64,000 bases of DNA from Bacillus mojavensis RO-H-1 = KCTC 3706 (GCF_000245335.1 NZ_JH600284.1:248001-312000), one strand, 5' to 3'. Counted from the first letter of the stretch, positions 37,824-48,091 are shown. A program made the numbers and translations. The notes: generated by a model from the sequence alone, not told the origin.

Positions 37824-39543
37824 AAGAATAACGCTACTCTGCGTGACCGTTCTGATGCTGACAGCTATTGCTTCTTTTCCCGTGTCGGCCCAAGCAAAGG
37901 AGCAGGATGACGGTGTTCTCATCATCTACTCAACCTTGGACGGCAAAGAGTCGCCTCAAGTCAAAATGCTCGATTTATTGGCCGGCCATTTTACATCTCA
38001 TGTCACGGTCAGAAAAGATTCGGATGTTACAGCATCTGATGTGAAAGGCAAAGAACATGTTATCTATTACGGGCAAACGAAAAGAAAGCTCAGCAAAAAA
38101 CTGGTGTCCCTCATCAGCGGCGTAAAAAAACCTGTCGTCGCCATCGGCTATAATGCCGGACAAATCAGCCATTTTTCCGGCCTTTCCTTAACCCGCAAAG
38201 AACTTGTCTATCAGATTCACAGCAGCACGGAAAGAAACGATGTTTCCTTAGAGAGCGGGCTTCACGTGCTGAGCGTATCAGGCCTGAAAGGAAAGGCGCT
38301 GTATACCTTTACATCTGGTGACGGCAAAGCGCGTCCGTTTATATGGAAAACGGAAAAATCAAATGTGTATATCGGCTTACCCAATCTGTTAAATGACAAT
38401 CTGATCGTGGCGAAAGAGCTTCGAGAAGCATTTGGAGAGAAGGCTGGAACCACGCTTTTATATTTGCGGCTGGAGGATATCAGCCCGATGTCTGATGAAA
38501 CCTTGCTGCTTCAAGCCGGTACATATCTGTACAAGAGACATGTGCCTTTTATCCTGTCAGTCATTCCGGTGTATCTGAATCCGGAAACAGGCGATAAAGT
38601 GTATTTGTCTGATAAACCGAAGATGGTCAAGGTATTGAAAAAACTGCAAAGCATGGGCGGCAGTATCATTGTTCATGGCTATACACACGCCTATCGCCAC
38701 AGTGAAACAGGAGAGGGCTTCGAGTTTTGGGATGCCAAGGCGGACCAGCCAATCACTTCGGAAAATGCCGATGACACCCCGTCCATTTTGGAAAAGGAAC
38801 AGGCTTTTCCGAATGAACAGGCCTATAAGAGCTATTTGAAGCCGTTTCAGGAAAAGGAAGAAACATATACAAGGCAAAAGCTGACGCACGCCATTGAGGA
38901 TTTAACCTCGGCAGGGCTTTATCCGCTGGCATTTGAAGCCCCGCACTATACGATGTCTGAGTACGGCTATCAAATAGCTTCACAGTATTTTTCAAGCATG
39001 TTTGGGCAGGTGCAGCTCAGCAATACAACATGGAAAACCTCCGGTGCATCCCCGTTTTTGACCAAACCAGCTATGCTGCATGGGATGACGCTGTATCCGG
39101 AAACAATCGGTTTTGTCGATACATCAAAACAAAACCCGCTCGGCGATATGCAGGAGAACATATCACAGATGATTGATTTTGAAGGCGGAGTGGCCGGAGG
39201 GTTTTATCACCCGTATCTTGGGATGAAATATTTGCCGGAGCTTGTTGACCAGATGGAACGCATTCCGGACAGTGAATGGCTTGATTTGAAGAAAACGAAA
39301 CAAACCGTCAAAACAGAAAAAGTGGAAATTCATACAAGCGGTGACGGAACGATTCAGGTGAAAAACGGCGTAAGTGCCGTCGGCGAGTTTTTCGACCACC
39401 ATCGGCAAACCCCGTTGGAAAAGGCGTTATGGATTCTCTCCGCAGTTGTGCTCTTGTTTGTCATCATGTTTGTCAGCTATACGTTTTACTTGAGAGCCAC
39501 ATTAAAAAAACGAATGTTTAAGGAGAGAAGAAGCCTTGGGTAA
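37813..39543 (+). CDS. ydaL: DUF2334 deacetylase-like protein YdaL
   Basis: A 576-residue protein with a signal peptide (cleavage near PVSAQA), a large extracytoplasmic region and a C-terminal transmembrane segment near residues 540-560. The central DUF2334 domain resembles polysaccharide deacetylases: YLRLEDISPMSD with an Asp, HGYTHAYRH with paired His, and FEAPHYTMS. It probably modifies the secreted polymer. It overlaps ydaK by 11 bases and ydaM by 8, a sign of tight translational coupling. Confidence 0.87.
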   Translation: MNFRRITLLCVTVLMLTAIASFPVSAQAKEQDDGVLIIYSTLDGKESPQVKMLDLLAGHFTSHVTVRKDSDVTASDVKGKEHVIYYGQTKRKLSKKLVSLISGVKKPVVAIGYNAGQISHFSGLSLTRKELVYQIHSSTERNDVSLESGLHVLSVSGLKGKALYTFTSGDGKARPFIWKTEKSNVYIGLPNLLNDNLIVAKELREAFGEKAGTTLLYLRLEDISPMSDETLLLQAGTYLYKRHVPFILSVIPVYLNPETGDKVYLSDKPKMVKVLKKLQSMGGSIIVHGYTHAYRHSETGEGFEFWDAKADQPITSENADDTPSILEKEQAFPNEQAYKSYLKPFQEKEETYTRQKLTHAIEDLTSAGLYPLAFEAPHYTMSEYGYQIASQYFSSMFGQVQLSNTTWKTSGASPFLTKPAMLHGMTLYPETIGFVDTSKQNPLGDMQENISQMIDFEGGVAGGFYHPYLGMKYLPELVDQMERIPDSEWLDLKKTKQTVKTEKVEIHTSGDGTIQVKNGVSAVGEFFDHHRQTPLEKALWILSAVVLLFVIMFVSYTFYLRATLKKRMFKERRSLG

Positions 39544-40798
39544 TATGCTGTTCTTTATCTCGCTGAGTTTAATATGGGTCATGCTTCTCTATCACATGTT
39601 TCTCATGCAGGGCGGATTCCGCCACTACATGACCTTCGAGCGGAACATTCCGAAGTGGAGAGAAAACATGAAGGAATTGCCGAAGGTCAGTGTGCTCATC
39701 CCGGCCCATAATGAAGAAGTTGTCATTCGGCAGACGCTGAAGGCTATGGTGAATCTTTATTATCCGAAGGACCGGCTGGAGATTATTGTGGTAAACGATA
39801 ATTCTTCAGACCGGACGGGTGATATCGTCAATGAATTTTCCCAGAAATACGATTTTATCAAAATGGTGATCACAAAACCGCCTAACGCCGGAAAAGGCAA
39901 ATCCTCGGCGCTCAACTCCGGTTTTGCTGAATCGAACGGTGATGTCATTTGTGTATATGACGCCGACAACACGCCTGAAAAAATGGCCGTGTATTATCTT
40001 GTTCTCGGTCTGATGAATGACGAGAAGGCAGGCGCAGTGGTGGGGAAATTCCGTGTCATCAATGCAGCAAAAACGCTGCTGACGAAGTTTATCAATATTG
40101 AAACGATCTGTTTTCAGTGGATGGCGCAGGGTGGCAGATGGAAGTGGTTCAAAATCGCTACCATTCCCGGAACCAATTTCGCAATCCGCAGAAGCATTAT
40201 TGAAAAGCTCGGGGGCTGGGATGATAAAGCGCTGGCTGAAGATACCGAGCTGACCATCCGGGTGTATAACCTCGGCTATCACATCCGCTTTTTCCCGGCT
40301 GCTATTACTTGGGAGCAGGAGCCGGAAACGTGGAAGGTGTGGTGGCGCCAGCGGACGAGATGGGCGCGCGGCAATCAATATGTCGTCCTGAAGTTTTTGG
40401 CGCAGTTTTTCAAACTGAAACGAAAACGGATTATCTTTGACTTGTTTTACTTTTTCTTTACGTATTTCCTGTTTTTCTTTGGCGTGATCATGTCAAACAC
40501 GATATTTGTGGTCAATCTGTTTTATGATTTGCATTTGTCGGTCGGATTTTTGGCAATGATTCTTTGGATTTTGGCGTTTTTCTTATTTATGACCGAGGTC
40601 ATGATTACGTTAAGCATCGAAAAAACAGAAATGAACAGGCAAAACTTCTTTATCGTATTTCTGATGTACTTTACGTACTCGCAGGCATGGATTGTGCTCG
40701 TGATCTATTCTTTATTCGTAGAAATCAAGCACCGTTTATTCAAGCAGGAGGTCAAATGGTACAAGACAGAACGATACAATCAACATAAAAGCGGGTGA
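39536..40798 (+). CDS. ydaM: Family 2 glycosyltransferase YdaM
   Basis: A 420-residue processive GT2 synthase like cellulose or PNAG synthases. An N-terminal membrane helix precedes the catalytic domain with VSVLIPAHNEE, the DAD motif (YDADNTPE near 143), LAEDTELTIR near 233 and the acceptor-binding QRTRWARGNQ near 280; three or four C-terminal transmembrane helices form the export channel. It has no PilZ domain, so c-di-GMP input must come through YdaK. TTG start with AAGGAG upstream. Confidence 0.92.
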   Translation: MGNMLFFISLSLIWVMLLYHMFLMQGGFRHYMTFERNIPKWRENMKELPKVSVLIPAHNEEVVIRQTLKAMVNLYYPKDRLEIIVVNDNSSDRTGDIVNEFSQKYDFIKMVITKPPNAGKGKSSALNSGFAESNGDVICVYDADNTPEKMAVYYLVLGLMNDEKAGAVVGKFRVINAAKTLLTKFINIETICFQWMAQGGRWKWFKIATIPGTNFAIRRSIIEKLGGWDDKALAEDTELTIRVYNLGYHIRFFPAAITWEQEPETWKVWWRQRTRWARGNQYVVLKFLAQFFKLKRKRIIFDLFYFFFTYFLFFFGVIMSNTIFVVNLFYDLHLSVGFLAMILWILAFFLFMTEVMITLSIEKTEMNRQNFFIVFLMYFTYSQAWIVLVIYSLFVEIKHRLFKQEVKWYKTERYNQHKSG

Positions 40799-40803
40799 CC
40801 TTT

Positions 40804-42915
40804 TTGAAACAACTACTTATTTTTCTGACAAGCATTATGCTGCTGGCAACGACCGGACAAACGGCCTTCGCCCAAGAGATGCAGGTCGATGGCTCTCTTC
40901 TAGGCAAAAGCAGCCGTGAACAAGCCAAACAGCAGGTGCTGACAAGCGATCTCATGACACTGTACGGATCAAAAGACAGCGCGGAAATGACGTATCAAAT
41001 TCCCGCAGGCGCCTCTTCCGGCAGCCAGCAATTGGTGATTGAATACGAGGCATCGGATCTATTAATTTCTCCTTCTTCATTAACGGCTGTGATTGACGAT
41101 GAACCGGTCAAAACGGTAAAGCTAAACGGTGATTCAAAACGGAAAACACTGAAGCTGAACTTGACCAAAAGCCAGTCCGCCCAAGGCTACCACAGCATAT
41201 CACTGAAATTTTACGGCGTCATGAAAGAGGGCGTCTGCGTCAGACAGGATACGTCCGGCAACTGGATCAAAATTTTTCCGGACAGCCGCCTGACACTGGC
41301 GGACAGCAGCGAAGCGAAGGGAACGTCACTTGAACATTACCCATACCCATTTGCCCAATCGGGTAATACAGCGGAAGAGACTGCTATTGTCATTCCGGAT
41401 AACCCGAGTTCGGCGGAAATTGAAGCGGCTGTCAAAACAGAAGGATACCTGAAAACTGCGGACAGCAGTGTCAGCATTTCGTTTGTGAAGGAATCTGAAG
41501 TGAAGCAAATCGACAAGCCGACCATTTTCATCGGTGTGGACAAGCATTGGAACGGCAAGGTGAAAAAGCTGATTAAGCAAGCCGGCTTACAGGCAAAAGG
41601 AGAAACACTTCTGCTTGCGGAGCGCGTGCTGAAAGCGCAGGGCAAGCAGCAGCCGGTTCTGTTTGCTCAAGCGGCATCTGATGATGTGCTCTCAGAAAAA
41701 ATCAGCGTCATCACTGATCAGACTTACACCGGCCAGCTAAGCGGCGAAACACTTTCTATTAGCAAGCTTCACACGTCTGAAAAGCAGGAAAGCAATAAGC
41801 TGACCCTTGAGAAATTCGGGGCAGAAGATATGACAATTGGAGCTGACAAAACATCTTCAGCGCATTATTTTTATCCGGCTTCGGCGGTGATAGATCAAAA
41901 CCAATCAGCCAAGCTGTCGCTTAAGCTAAAGAAATCGGAAACGATTCAAGCAGCCGCCGCAGAAAGCGATTCATCCTCTCAAGCAGCAGAGCTGAAGGTC
42001 CTAATCAACGGGCAGCCGCATTCGGTCCGCCTCAATGAATTAGGAAAAGAAGATAAAAACGGATACTATCATGTCACGCTGAAAGTAGACCCTAAGCTGC
42101 TGCAGAAAAACCGCTACATTGATATGCAGTTTATCACCACGGGCTTAAAGGAAGACAACCCTTGCAATACAACTGACGAAGAGAAATGGGTCTTTATTGA
42201 TAAAAGCAGCACATTGTCTTACACCGTTAAAGGCACAGCTCCGTCAGCGAATTTTCAGGAGTGGCCGCTTCCTTACGCCGGAAATCAGGAACAGGCAACA
42301 CTGATTGTGCTTCCTGACAGTGTGAGCCAACCTAAGCTTAAAGAGCTTTCTCTCGTTACTGATTCCTTCGGAAGCGAAGCCCAGCAATCTTTTACAGTAA
42401 GGAAAGCATCTGAAGTCAAAGCGGATGACGCGAAAGGCCGGAACTTAATTTTCATTGGCGGCGTCAGCCAGTTCTCTCTTTTGAAAGAGAAATCTGCTGA
42501 TCTGCTCGTGCCTCAAGCGAAAAACGGCTCGTTTGACGTGTCGGGCTTTGAAATGCTGAACGAGACAACGAAACAAGTGGCATTTACCCAGGCGTCTTTA
42601 TGGGATGCAAATTATACGATGGCTGTTTTTGCGCCGCTGAAAGAAAATGGTGCAGCCGTCACAAAAGAAATGATCAGCTTTTTGAACAGCAATGATGACA
42701 CGGCGACCGTCATCAATGAAACAAACAGCCAGCAGGTGTTTACAAACCACCAGCAGCTCAAATCGGAAACAAACAGTTCTGAAGCAGAAAAAACAACCCA
42801 AGATCAAGGCCAAAAACTGCTGTATATCGGCGTGCTGGCTCTCATTATGGTGATTGCGGCATGCTTCATTTGGGTCACCGTTAGACGAAGAAAAAGAAAG
42901 ATAGATAGAGAATAA
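40804..42915 (+). CDS. ydaN: BcsB-like exopolysaccharide subunit YdaN
   Basis: A 703-residue protein with a signal peptide ending TAFA, two BcsB-like halves (about 40-340 and 380-650; cysteines in EGVCVRQD and DNPCNTTDEE), and a C-terminal transmembrane segment followed by RRRKRK. It is the extracytoplasmic partner of the YdaM synthase, like BcsB for cellulose synthase. TTG 40804 lies five bases after the ydaM stop; GTG 40795 inside ydaM is the alternative. A terminator closes the operon. Confidence 0.87.
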   Translation: MKQLLIFLTSIMLLATTGQTAFAQEMQVDGSLLGKSSREQAKQQVLTSDLMTLYGSKDSAEMTYQIPAGASSGSQQLVIEYEASDLLISPSSLTAVIDDEPVKTVKLNGDSKRKTLKLNLTKSQSAQGYHSISLKFYGVMKEGVCVRQDTSGNWIKIFPDSRLTLADSSEAKGTSLEHYPYPFAQSGNTAEETAIVIPDNPSSAEIEAAVKTEGYLKTADSSVSISFVKESEVKQIDKPTIFIGVDKHWNGKVKKLIKQAGLQAKGETLLLAERVLKAQGKQQPVLFAQAASDDVLSEKISVITDQTYTGQLSGETLSISKLHTSEKQESNKLTLEKFGAEDMTIGADKTSSAHYFYPASAVIDQNQSAKLSLKLKKSETIQAAAAESDSSSQAAELKVLINGQPHSVRLNELGKEDKNGYYHVTLKVDPKLLQKNRYIDMQFITTGLKEDNPCNTTDEEKWVFIDKSSTLSYTVKGTAPSANFQEWPLPYAGNQEQATLIVLPDSVSQPKLKELSLVTDSFGSEAQQSFTVRKASEVKADDAKGRNLIFIGGVSQFSLLKEKSADLLVPQAKNGSFDVSGFEMLNETTKQVAFTQASLWDANYTMAVFAPLKENGAAVTKEMISFLNSNDDTATVINETNSQQVFTNHQQLKSETNSSEAEKTTQDQGQKLLYIGVLALIMVIAACFIWVTVRRRKRKIDRE

Positions 42916-42945
42916 GACAGAGGCTGATATCAGCCTCTGTTTTTT
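42916..42945 (+). terminator. Terminator of the ydaJKLMN operon
   Basis: ACAGAGGCTGA pairs with TCAGCCTCTGT and is followed by TTTTT. Confidence 0.9.
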
Positions 42946-43059
42946 AATTTGGTTCAAATTTTCCATTTGTGGAACCTGTCATTTTATTTTTTTCTCAGGG
43001 CCGATAAGCCTCTTTACAACATACGTAAACGGGAGTATGATCTCTTTTAGAAAACAAAT

Positions 43060-43180
43060 CGCTTAATCTGAAAACAGAGCGGGGGACCCATTTTGGCGGC
43101 ATTTTGCCGCTCGGGGTGAATCCTTTTTAGGTAGGGCAAACTCTCATATGCCCGAATCCGTCAGCTAACCTCGTAAGCGT
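43060..43180 (+). ncRNA. c-di-AMP riboswitch (ydaO/yuaA class) of kimA
   Basis: The leader has the conserved blocks CGCTTAATC, GGGGGACCCA, GGGGTGAATCC, TAGG, CCGAATCCGTCAGCTAACC and the closing TCGTAAGCG. High c-di-AMP stabilises the aptamer and favours the terminator downstream, shutting off potassium import by KimA. Confidence 0.95.
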
Positions 43181-43219
43181 TCATGAGAGGAGATGAATGA
43201 AACCTGTGTTCGATGTAAG

Positions 43220-43252
43220 GCACAGGGGCATCCGTTTGCCTCTGTGTTTTTT
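43220..43252 (+). terminator. Riboswitch expression-platform terminator of kimA
   Basis: CACAGGGGCA pairs with TGCCTCTGTG and is followed by six T. The 5' arm can also pair with AACCTGTG at about 43201, giving the competing antiterminator. Confidence 0.85.
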
Positions 43253-43382
43253 GCTGTTCAATTTTCAGAATGTAAATCGCATACAGAGACATCATAGCAG
43301 AAAGGACTATTATAAAATGTGAGAACAGATGCGGATGTTTTATTGTTTTAATGAAAAATGAAATTAAAAGGGGAAGACATCG

Positions 43383-45206
43383 ATGTATCATTCAATCAAA
43401 CGTTTTTTGATTGGGAGACCGTTAAAATCACAAGCAGCAGGAGAACAAAAACTGACAAAATTAAAGGCACTTGCCATGCTTTCCTCAGATGCTTTATCAT
43501 CTGTCGCTTACGGAACGGAACAAATTCTTATCATATTGGCGGCGGTAAGCGCTGCTGCATTTTGGTATTCCATTCCGATAGCGGTCGGCGTACTCATTTT
43601 GCTGCTCGCGCTGATTCTCTCATACAGGCAAATTATTTACGCTTATCCGCAGGGCGGCGGGGCGTATGTTGTATCAAAAGAAAACCTCGGCGAAAAGCCC
43701 GGACTGATTGCAGGCGGTTCATTGCTCGTCGATTATATATTAACTGTAGCAGTAAGTATTTCCGCAGGAACGGACGCCATCACCTCGGCGTTCCCGGCAC
43801 TGCATGATTATCATATACCCATTGCTGTTTTGCTGGTTTTAGTGATTATGATTTTAAATCTGCGGGGGCTGTCAGAATCAGCATCAATACTTGCCTACCC
43901 GGTCTATCTGTTTGTGGCGGCTCTTTTCATCCTGATTGCCGTCGGTTTATTTAAGCTTATGACAGGGCAAATAGATCAGCCTGTCCACCATACACCGATC
44001 GGCACACCGGTAGCCGGCATTACACTGTTTTTGCTGCTAAAGGCTTTTTCATCCGGCTGCTCCGCGCTTACCGGAGTTGAAGCGATCTCCAACGCGATTC
44101 CAGCCTTCAAAAACCCGCCTGCGCGAAACGCGGCGAGAACGTTGGCTATGATGGGGATCTTGCTTGCGGTTCTGTTTGCCGGTATCACAGTACTTGCATA
44201 CGGTTACGGGACGGCTCCGAAACCGAATGAAACGGTCATTTCACAAATTGCGTCGGATACCTTCGGAAGAAATGTGTTTTACTATGTCATTCAGGGTGTG
44301 ACATCGTTAATTTTGGTCCTTGCGGCGAATACGGGCTTTTCAGCTTTCCCGCAGCTTGCCTTCAACTTGGCGAGAGACCAGTACATGCCGCGCATGTTTA
44401 CAGTAAGAGGCGACCGCTTAGGCTTCTCGAACGGAATTATCTTTTTAGGCGTTGCCTCAATTGTGCTGATTCTGTTATTTGGAGGGCAGACGGAGCACTT
44501 AATCCCGCTATACGCGGTCGGTGTGTTTATTCCGTTTACGCTTTCGCAAACAGGAATGTGCATCAAATGGATCAAACAAAAACCAAAAGGCTGGATTGGA
44601 AAAATGCTGATCAACTCCTGCGGCGCATTGATATCGTTTATGGTTCTGTCCATCCTGTTTGTCACGAAGTTTAATGTCGTATGGCCTGTTTTGATCTTTA
44701 TGCCTATCGTCGTTTTTTTGTTTTTTGCGATTAAAAATCATTATACGGCTGTCGGTGAGCAGCTTCGTATCGTAAACAAACAGCCGGAAGAAATCAAAGG
44801 TACGGTCGTGATTGTGCCTGTAGCGGGTGTCACGACCGTCGTGCAAAAATCCATTCAATACGCGAAGTCTCTGTCAGATCAGGTCATCGCCGTTCACGTA
44901 TCGTTTGACAGAGAACAGGAAAAGAAAGTGGAAAAACGCTGGGAAGAGCTGGATAATGGAGTGCGTCTTGTCACGCTTCACTCTTCGTACAGAAGCCTGA
45001 TCCATCCGTTTGATAAGTTTTTGGAAACTGTTGAAGCAAAAGCAAAGAAGAAACAGTTTTCTGTCATGGTGCTGTTCCCGCAGTTTATAACAAAAAAACG
45101 CTGGCACACCATTCTGCACAACCAGTCAGCCTTCCTGCTGAGAGTCCGGCTGTTCTGGAAGAAGGACATAATCGTTGCCACATTGCCGTATCATTTTAAA
45201 AAGTAA
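43383..45206 (+). CDS. kimA: High-affinity potassium importer KimA (YdaO)
   Basis: A 607-residue KUP-type potassium transporter. Residues 25-465 hold about twelve transmembrane segments ([42 protein letters not shown]), and the C-terminal cytoplasmic part (about 470-607) has a universal-stress-like domain. In B. subtilis KimA imports K+ at low supply, is inhibited by c-di-AMP, and its mRNA is controlled by the c-di-AMP riboswitch upstream. The control region spans 465 bases from ydaN. Confidence 0.96.
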   Translation: MYHSIKRFLIGRPLKSQAAGEQKLTKLKALAMLSSDALSSVAYGTEQILIILAAVSAAAFWYSIPIAVGVLILLLALILSYRQIIYAYPQGGGAYVVSKENLGEKPGLIAGGSLLVDYILTVAVSISAGTDAITSAFPALHDYHIPIAVLLVLVIMILNLRGLSESASILAYPVYLFVAALFILIAVGLFKLMTGQIDQPVHHTPIGTPVAGITLFLLLKAFSSGCSALTGVEAISNAIPAFKNPPARNAARTLAMMGILLAVLFAGITVLAYGYGTAPKPNETVISQIASDTFGRNVFYYVIQGVTSLILVLAANTGFSAFPQLAFNLARDQYMPRMFTVRGDRLGFSNGIIFLGVASIVLILLFGGQTEHLIPLYAVGVFIPFTLSQTGMCIKWIKQKPKGWIGKMLINSCGALISFMVLSILFVTKFNVVWPVLIFMPIVVFLFFAIKNHYTAVGEQLRIVNKQPEEIKGTVVIVPVAGVTTVVQKSIQYAKSLSDQVIAVHVSFDREQEKKVEKRWEELDNGVRLVTLHSSYRSLIHPFDKFLETVEAKAKKKQFSVMVLFPQFITKKRWHTILHNQSAFLLRVRLFWKKDIIVATLPYHFKK

Positions 45207-45212
45207 GCAGCT

Positions 45213-45244
45213 AAGACCAAGGGACATCCCTTGGTCTTTTTTAA
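45213..45244 (+). terminator. Terminator after kimA
   Basis: AAGACCAAGGGA pairs with TCCCTTGGTCTT around CA and is followed by TTTT. Confidence 0.9.
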
Positions 45245-45261
45245 ATAAAGGGGGAATGGCG

Positions 45262-45714
45262 GTGTATACGGAAGGGGCATTTGTTATAGTGACAAACGCA
45301 AAGCGGCAAATTCTGCTGGTCAAACGGAAAGACGTTCCTTTATGGGATTTGCCGGGCGGACGGGTTGAATCAGGAGAAACCCCGGAGGCAGCGGCGATCC
45401 GGGAGGTAATGGAAGAAACGGGATATCTGATAGAGCTTTCCGGGAAATTGGGTGTCTATCAAAGACCTAAGTTTCAGGACGAACAGCATGTGTTTGCAGG
45501 GAACATAACAGGCGGACAAGCGATAGAAAACGGCATGGAAACGGCCGGGCTGAAGTGGTTTTCGCCGGAGCGTCTGCCGCTTTTGATGGTGCCAAACCGG
45601 AAAATGCAAATCAGAGATTTTCTAAACGGTGCCGCGGGCATCAAGAGTACCGTCAAGGACAACAGCTTTTTGGCGGCCCTAGACTTGTTCAGAAGGAAAT
45701 ACAGCAAGCGATAG
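45262..45714 (+). CDS. mutT: Nudix hydrolase MutT
   Basis: A 150-residue Nudix protein, named MutT in B. subtilis. The complete Nudix box [23 protein letters not shown] (in pieces: [16 protein letters not shown]; residues 38-60) supplies the Mg-binding glutamates. It may clear oxidised nucleotides such as 8-oxo-dGTP, but substrate range cannot be read from sequence. Start: GTG 45262 with AAAGGGGGA seven bases upstream; ATG 45256 is too close to that site. Confidence 0.85.
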   Translation: MYTEGAFVIVTNAKRQILLVKRKDVPLWDLPGGRVESGETPEAAAIREVMEETGYLIELSGKLGVYQRPKFQDEQHVFAGNITGGQAIENGMETAGLKWFSPERLPLLMVPNRKMQIRDFLNGAAGIKSTVKDNSFLAALDLFRRKYSKR

Positions 45715-45724
45715 TTGCCTCCGG

Positions 45725-45750
45725 GTTTTAAACGGCTCCCCCTGTGGTAT
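45725..45750 (+). promoter_or_regulatory. Sigma-B promoter of ydaP
   Basis: GTTTTA, 14 bases, TGGTAT agrees with GTTTAA-N13/14-GGGTAT. It lies 27 bases before the ydaP start. Confidence 0.7.
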
Positions 45751-45776
45751 TGAAAAAGGAAAAAGGAGGATACGGA

Positions 45777-47501
45777 ATGGCACACAAAACAGCAGGACAA
45801 ACAATGACAGAACTGCTTGAACAATGGGGAGTTGATCATGTTTACGGCATCCCCGGAGACAGCATTAACGAATTTATTGAGGAACTGAGACACGAAAGAA
45901 ATCAATTGGAATTCATCCAAACCCGCCATGAAGAGGTGGCAGCGCTGGCAGCCGCGGCTGAGGCAAAACTCACCGGCAAGATTGGTGTCTGCCTGTCAAT
46001 TGCAGGGCCGGGTGCGGTGCACTTATTGAACGGTTTATACGATGCAAAAGCGGACGGCGCCCCTGTGCTTGCGATTGCAGGTCAGGTTTCCTCAGGCGAA
46101 GTCGGGCGGGACTACTTTCAGGAGATTAAGCTTGAGCAAATGTTTGAAGATGTGGCAGTGTTTAACAGGGAGGTACATAGCGCGGAGTCACTGCCGGATC
46201 TGTTGAATCAGGCGATCCGCACTGCCTACAGCAAAAAAGGCGTTGCGGTATTAAGTGTGTCAGATGATTTGTTTGCGGAGAAAATCAAACGGGAACCCGT
46301 TTATACATCACCGTTGTATATTGAAGGGAATCTTGAACCGAAAAAAGAACAGCTTGTGACATGCGCGCAATACATTAACAATGCGAAAAAGCCGATCATT
46401 TTGGCGGGACAGGGAATGAAAAAGGCAAAGCGGGAGCTGCTGGAATTTGCGGATAAAGCAGCAGCGCCGATCGTCGTCACGCTCCCCGCAAAAGGCGTTG
46501 TTCCCGATAAGCACCCGCACTTTCTCGGTAACCTTGGGCAGATTGGGACAAAACCGGCCTATGAGGCAATGGAAGAATGCGATTTGTTAATCATGCTCGG
46601 CACCTCGTTCCCGTATCGTGATTACTTGCCGGAAGACACACCGGCAATCCAGCTTGACTCAGACCCGGCGAAAATCGGCAAACGATATCCGGTAACAGCG
46701 GGGCTTGTCTGTGACTCGGCTCTCGGTCTGCGTGAACTGACGGAGTATATTGAACGGAAGGAAGACAGAAGATTCCTAAATGCCTGCACTGAACATATGC
46801 AGCATTGGTGGAACGAAATCGAAAAGGATGAAACTGAGGCGACAACACCGCTTAAACCTCAGCAGGTCATCGCGCGTCTTCAGGAAGCAGCAGCAGACGA
46901 CGCGGTGCTGTCTGTAGATGTCGGCACTGTCACCGTCTGGATGGCGCGGCATTTCAAAATGAACGCGAACCAGGATTTCATCGTTTCCAGCTGGCTTGCG
47001 ACAATGGGCTGCGGCCTGCCGGGAGCTATAGCGGCGAGCTTGTCTGAACCGGAGCGCCAGGCCATCGCAGTCTGCGGTGACGGGGGCTTTTCCATGGTCA
47101 TGCAGGATCTCCCGACCGCGGTCAAATACAAGCTCCCGATTACGGTCGTTATTTTAAACAATGAAAATCTTGGCATGATTGAATATGAACAACAGGTCAA
47201 AGGCAACATCGACTATGTCACAAAACTTCAGAATGTTGACTATGCCGCATTTGCAGAGAGCTGCGGAGCAAAAGGCATCAAGGTGACCAGAGCGGAAGAG
47301 CTTGCGCCGGCCTTTCATGAGGCGCTACACTCCGATCAGCCGGTCGTTGTTGACGTAATGATCGGAAATGAACCGCCGCTGCCCGGCAAGATCACCTACG
47401 GACAGGCAAAAGGCTTCAGCAAATACATGCTGAAAAACTTCTTCGAAAACCAAAAAATCGAAATGCCGTCATTGAAGAAAAGCTTAAAACGGTTATTCTA
47501 A
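45777..47501 (+). CDS. ydaP: Pyruvate oxidase-like thiamine diphosphate enzyme YdaP
   Basis: A 574-residue ThDP enzyme of the pyruvate oxidase/acetolactate synthase family. The N-terminal domain has YGIPGDSINEF and the catalytic glutamate in TRHEEVAA; the C-terminal ThDP site is CGDGGFSMVMQDL to LNNENLGMIEYE. It probably converts pyruvate to acetate or acetyl phosphate with FAD. It is a general stress protein in B. subtilis, consistent with the sigma-B promoter at 45725. AAAGGAGG precedes ATG 45777. Confidence 0.9.
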   Translation: MAHKTAGQTMTELLEQWGVDHVYGIPGDSINEFIEELRHERNQLEFIQTRHEEVAALAAAAEAKLTGKIGVCLSIAGPGAVHLLNGLYDAKADGAPVLAIAGQVSSGEVGRDYFQEIKLEQMFEDVAVFNREVHSAESLPDLLNQAIRTAYSKKGVAVLSVSDDLFAEKIKREPVYTSPLYIEGNLEPKKEQLVTCAQYINNAKKPIILAGQGMKKAKRELLEFADKAAAPIVVTLPAKGVVPDKHPHFLGNLGQIGTKPAYEAMEECDLLIMLGTSFPYRDYLPEDTPAIQLDSDPAKIGKRYPVTAGLVCDSALGLRELTEYIERKEDRRFLNACTEHMQHWWNEIEKDETEATTPLKPQQVIARLQEAAADDAVLSVDVGTVTVWMARHFKMNANQDFIVSSWLATMGCGLPGAIAASLSEPERQAIAVCGDGGFSMVMQDLPTAVKYKLPITVVILNNENLGMIEYEQQVKGNIDYVTKLQNVDYAAFAESCGAKGIKVTRAEELAPAFHEALHSDQPVVVDVMIGNEPPLPGKITYGQAKGFSKYMLKNFFENQKIEMPSLKKSLKRLF

Positions 47502-47534
47502 AAAAACAGGGGCCCGGGAAGGCCCCTGTTTTTT
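47501..47534 (+). terminator. Terminator after ydaP
   Basis: AAAAACAGGGGCC pairs with GGCCCCTGTTTTT around CGGGAA. Confidence 0.9.
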
Positions 47535-47621
47535 GGATTTTATTGAATCATAAAATTGGTGGTTTGAACCTTTAAAATGACTCGTATACTTATTGGGATC
47601 AACATTTTCGCCGTGCCCAAA

Positions 47622-47686
47622 ACAGACACAAGGACAAATGCATCTGCTTTTTAAGCAAAAAGATCAGCGCATTTGTCCTTGTCTGT
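47622..47686. repeat. Long imperfect hairpin, unassigned
   Basis: ACAGAC-AC-AAGGACAAATGC pairs with GCATTTGTCCTTGTCTGT (18 pairs, 2-base bulge), and the loop itself folds through ATCT-CTTTTT/AAAAAGAT. It lies between ydaP (which has its own terminator) and the minus-strand gene at 47715. There is no T-run on the plus strand and only TTTT on the minus strand. Confidence 0.75.
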
Positions 47687-47714
47687 TACATCCAAAATTA
47701 ATGTCTTTATAAGC

Positions 47715-47984
47715 TTATTTCCCTTTTTTCGAAAGTCCGAAAAAGAAAGGAAAAGCAGAACCAACCAATAAAGTGCCGAATAAAAACATGCCGCCGATAA
47801 ACACGTGAAAATTAGCGCCACCGGCTGTAAAAGCGGTAATTAAGGAAATGATACTGAGCACCACCATGGCGATGCCAGGCGCGATTCTCATTTTTTTACC
47901 TGTTGATTTATAAGCGATAACAGAACATAAAATTCCGATAACAATAGGGACAATCCATAAATAAAACAGAATAAATACTGACAT
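47715..47984 (-). CDS. Small membrane protein of unknown function
   Basis: An 89-residue protein with three transmembrane segments (about 1-22, 32-50, 58-80), short basic loops (YKSTGKKMR) and a basic C-terminus (SKKGK). ATG 47984 has CGGAG upstream; the ORF is open further but without a ribosome site. I do not recognise it by name and do not recall it between ydaP and mntH in 168. The long hairpin at 47622 lies 28 bases beyond its stop and may end its transcript. Confidence 0.6.
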   Translation of the reverse strand: MSVFILFYLWIVPIVIGILCSVIAYKSTGKKMRIAPGIAMVVLSIISLITAFTAGGANFHVFIGGMFLFGTLLVGSAFPFFFGLSKKGK

Positions 47985-48061
47985 TATCAAAACTCCGATT
48001 TTTTCTTCTATCATAACAAATTTCTGTAAAAAATGATATCAATGAGCTTTGAAGCCAAAAT

Positions 48062-48091
48062 AAAAAACCGGCTCTATCAGCCGGTTTTTTC
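48062..48091 (-). terminator. Terminator of mntH
   Basis: AAAACCGGCT pairs with AGCCGGTTTT over CTATC, with T-runs on both strands; it ends the minus-strand mntH message. Confidence 0.88.
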
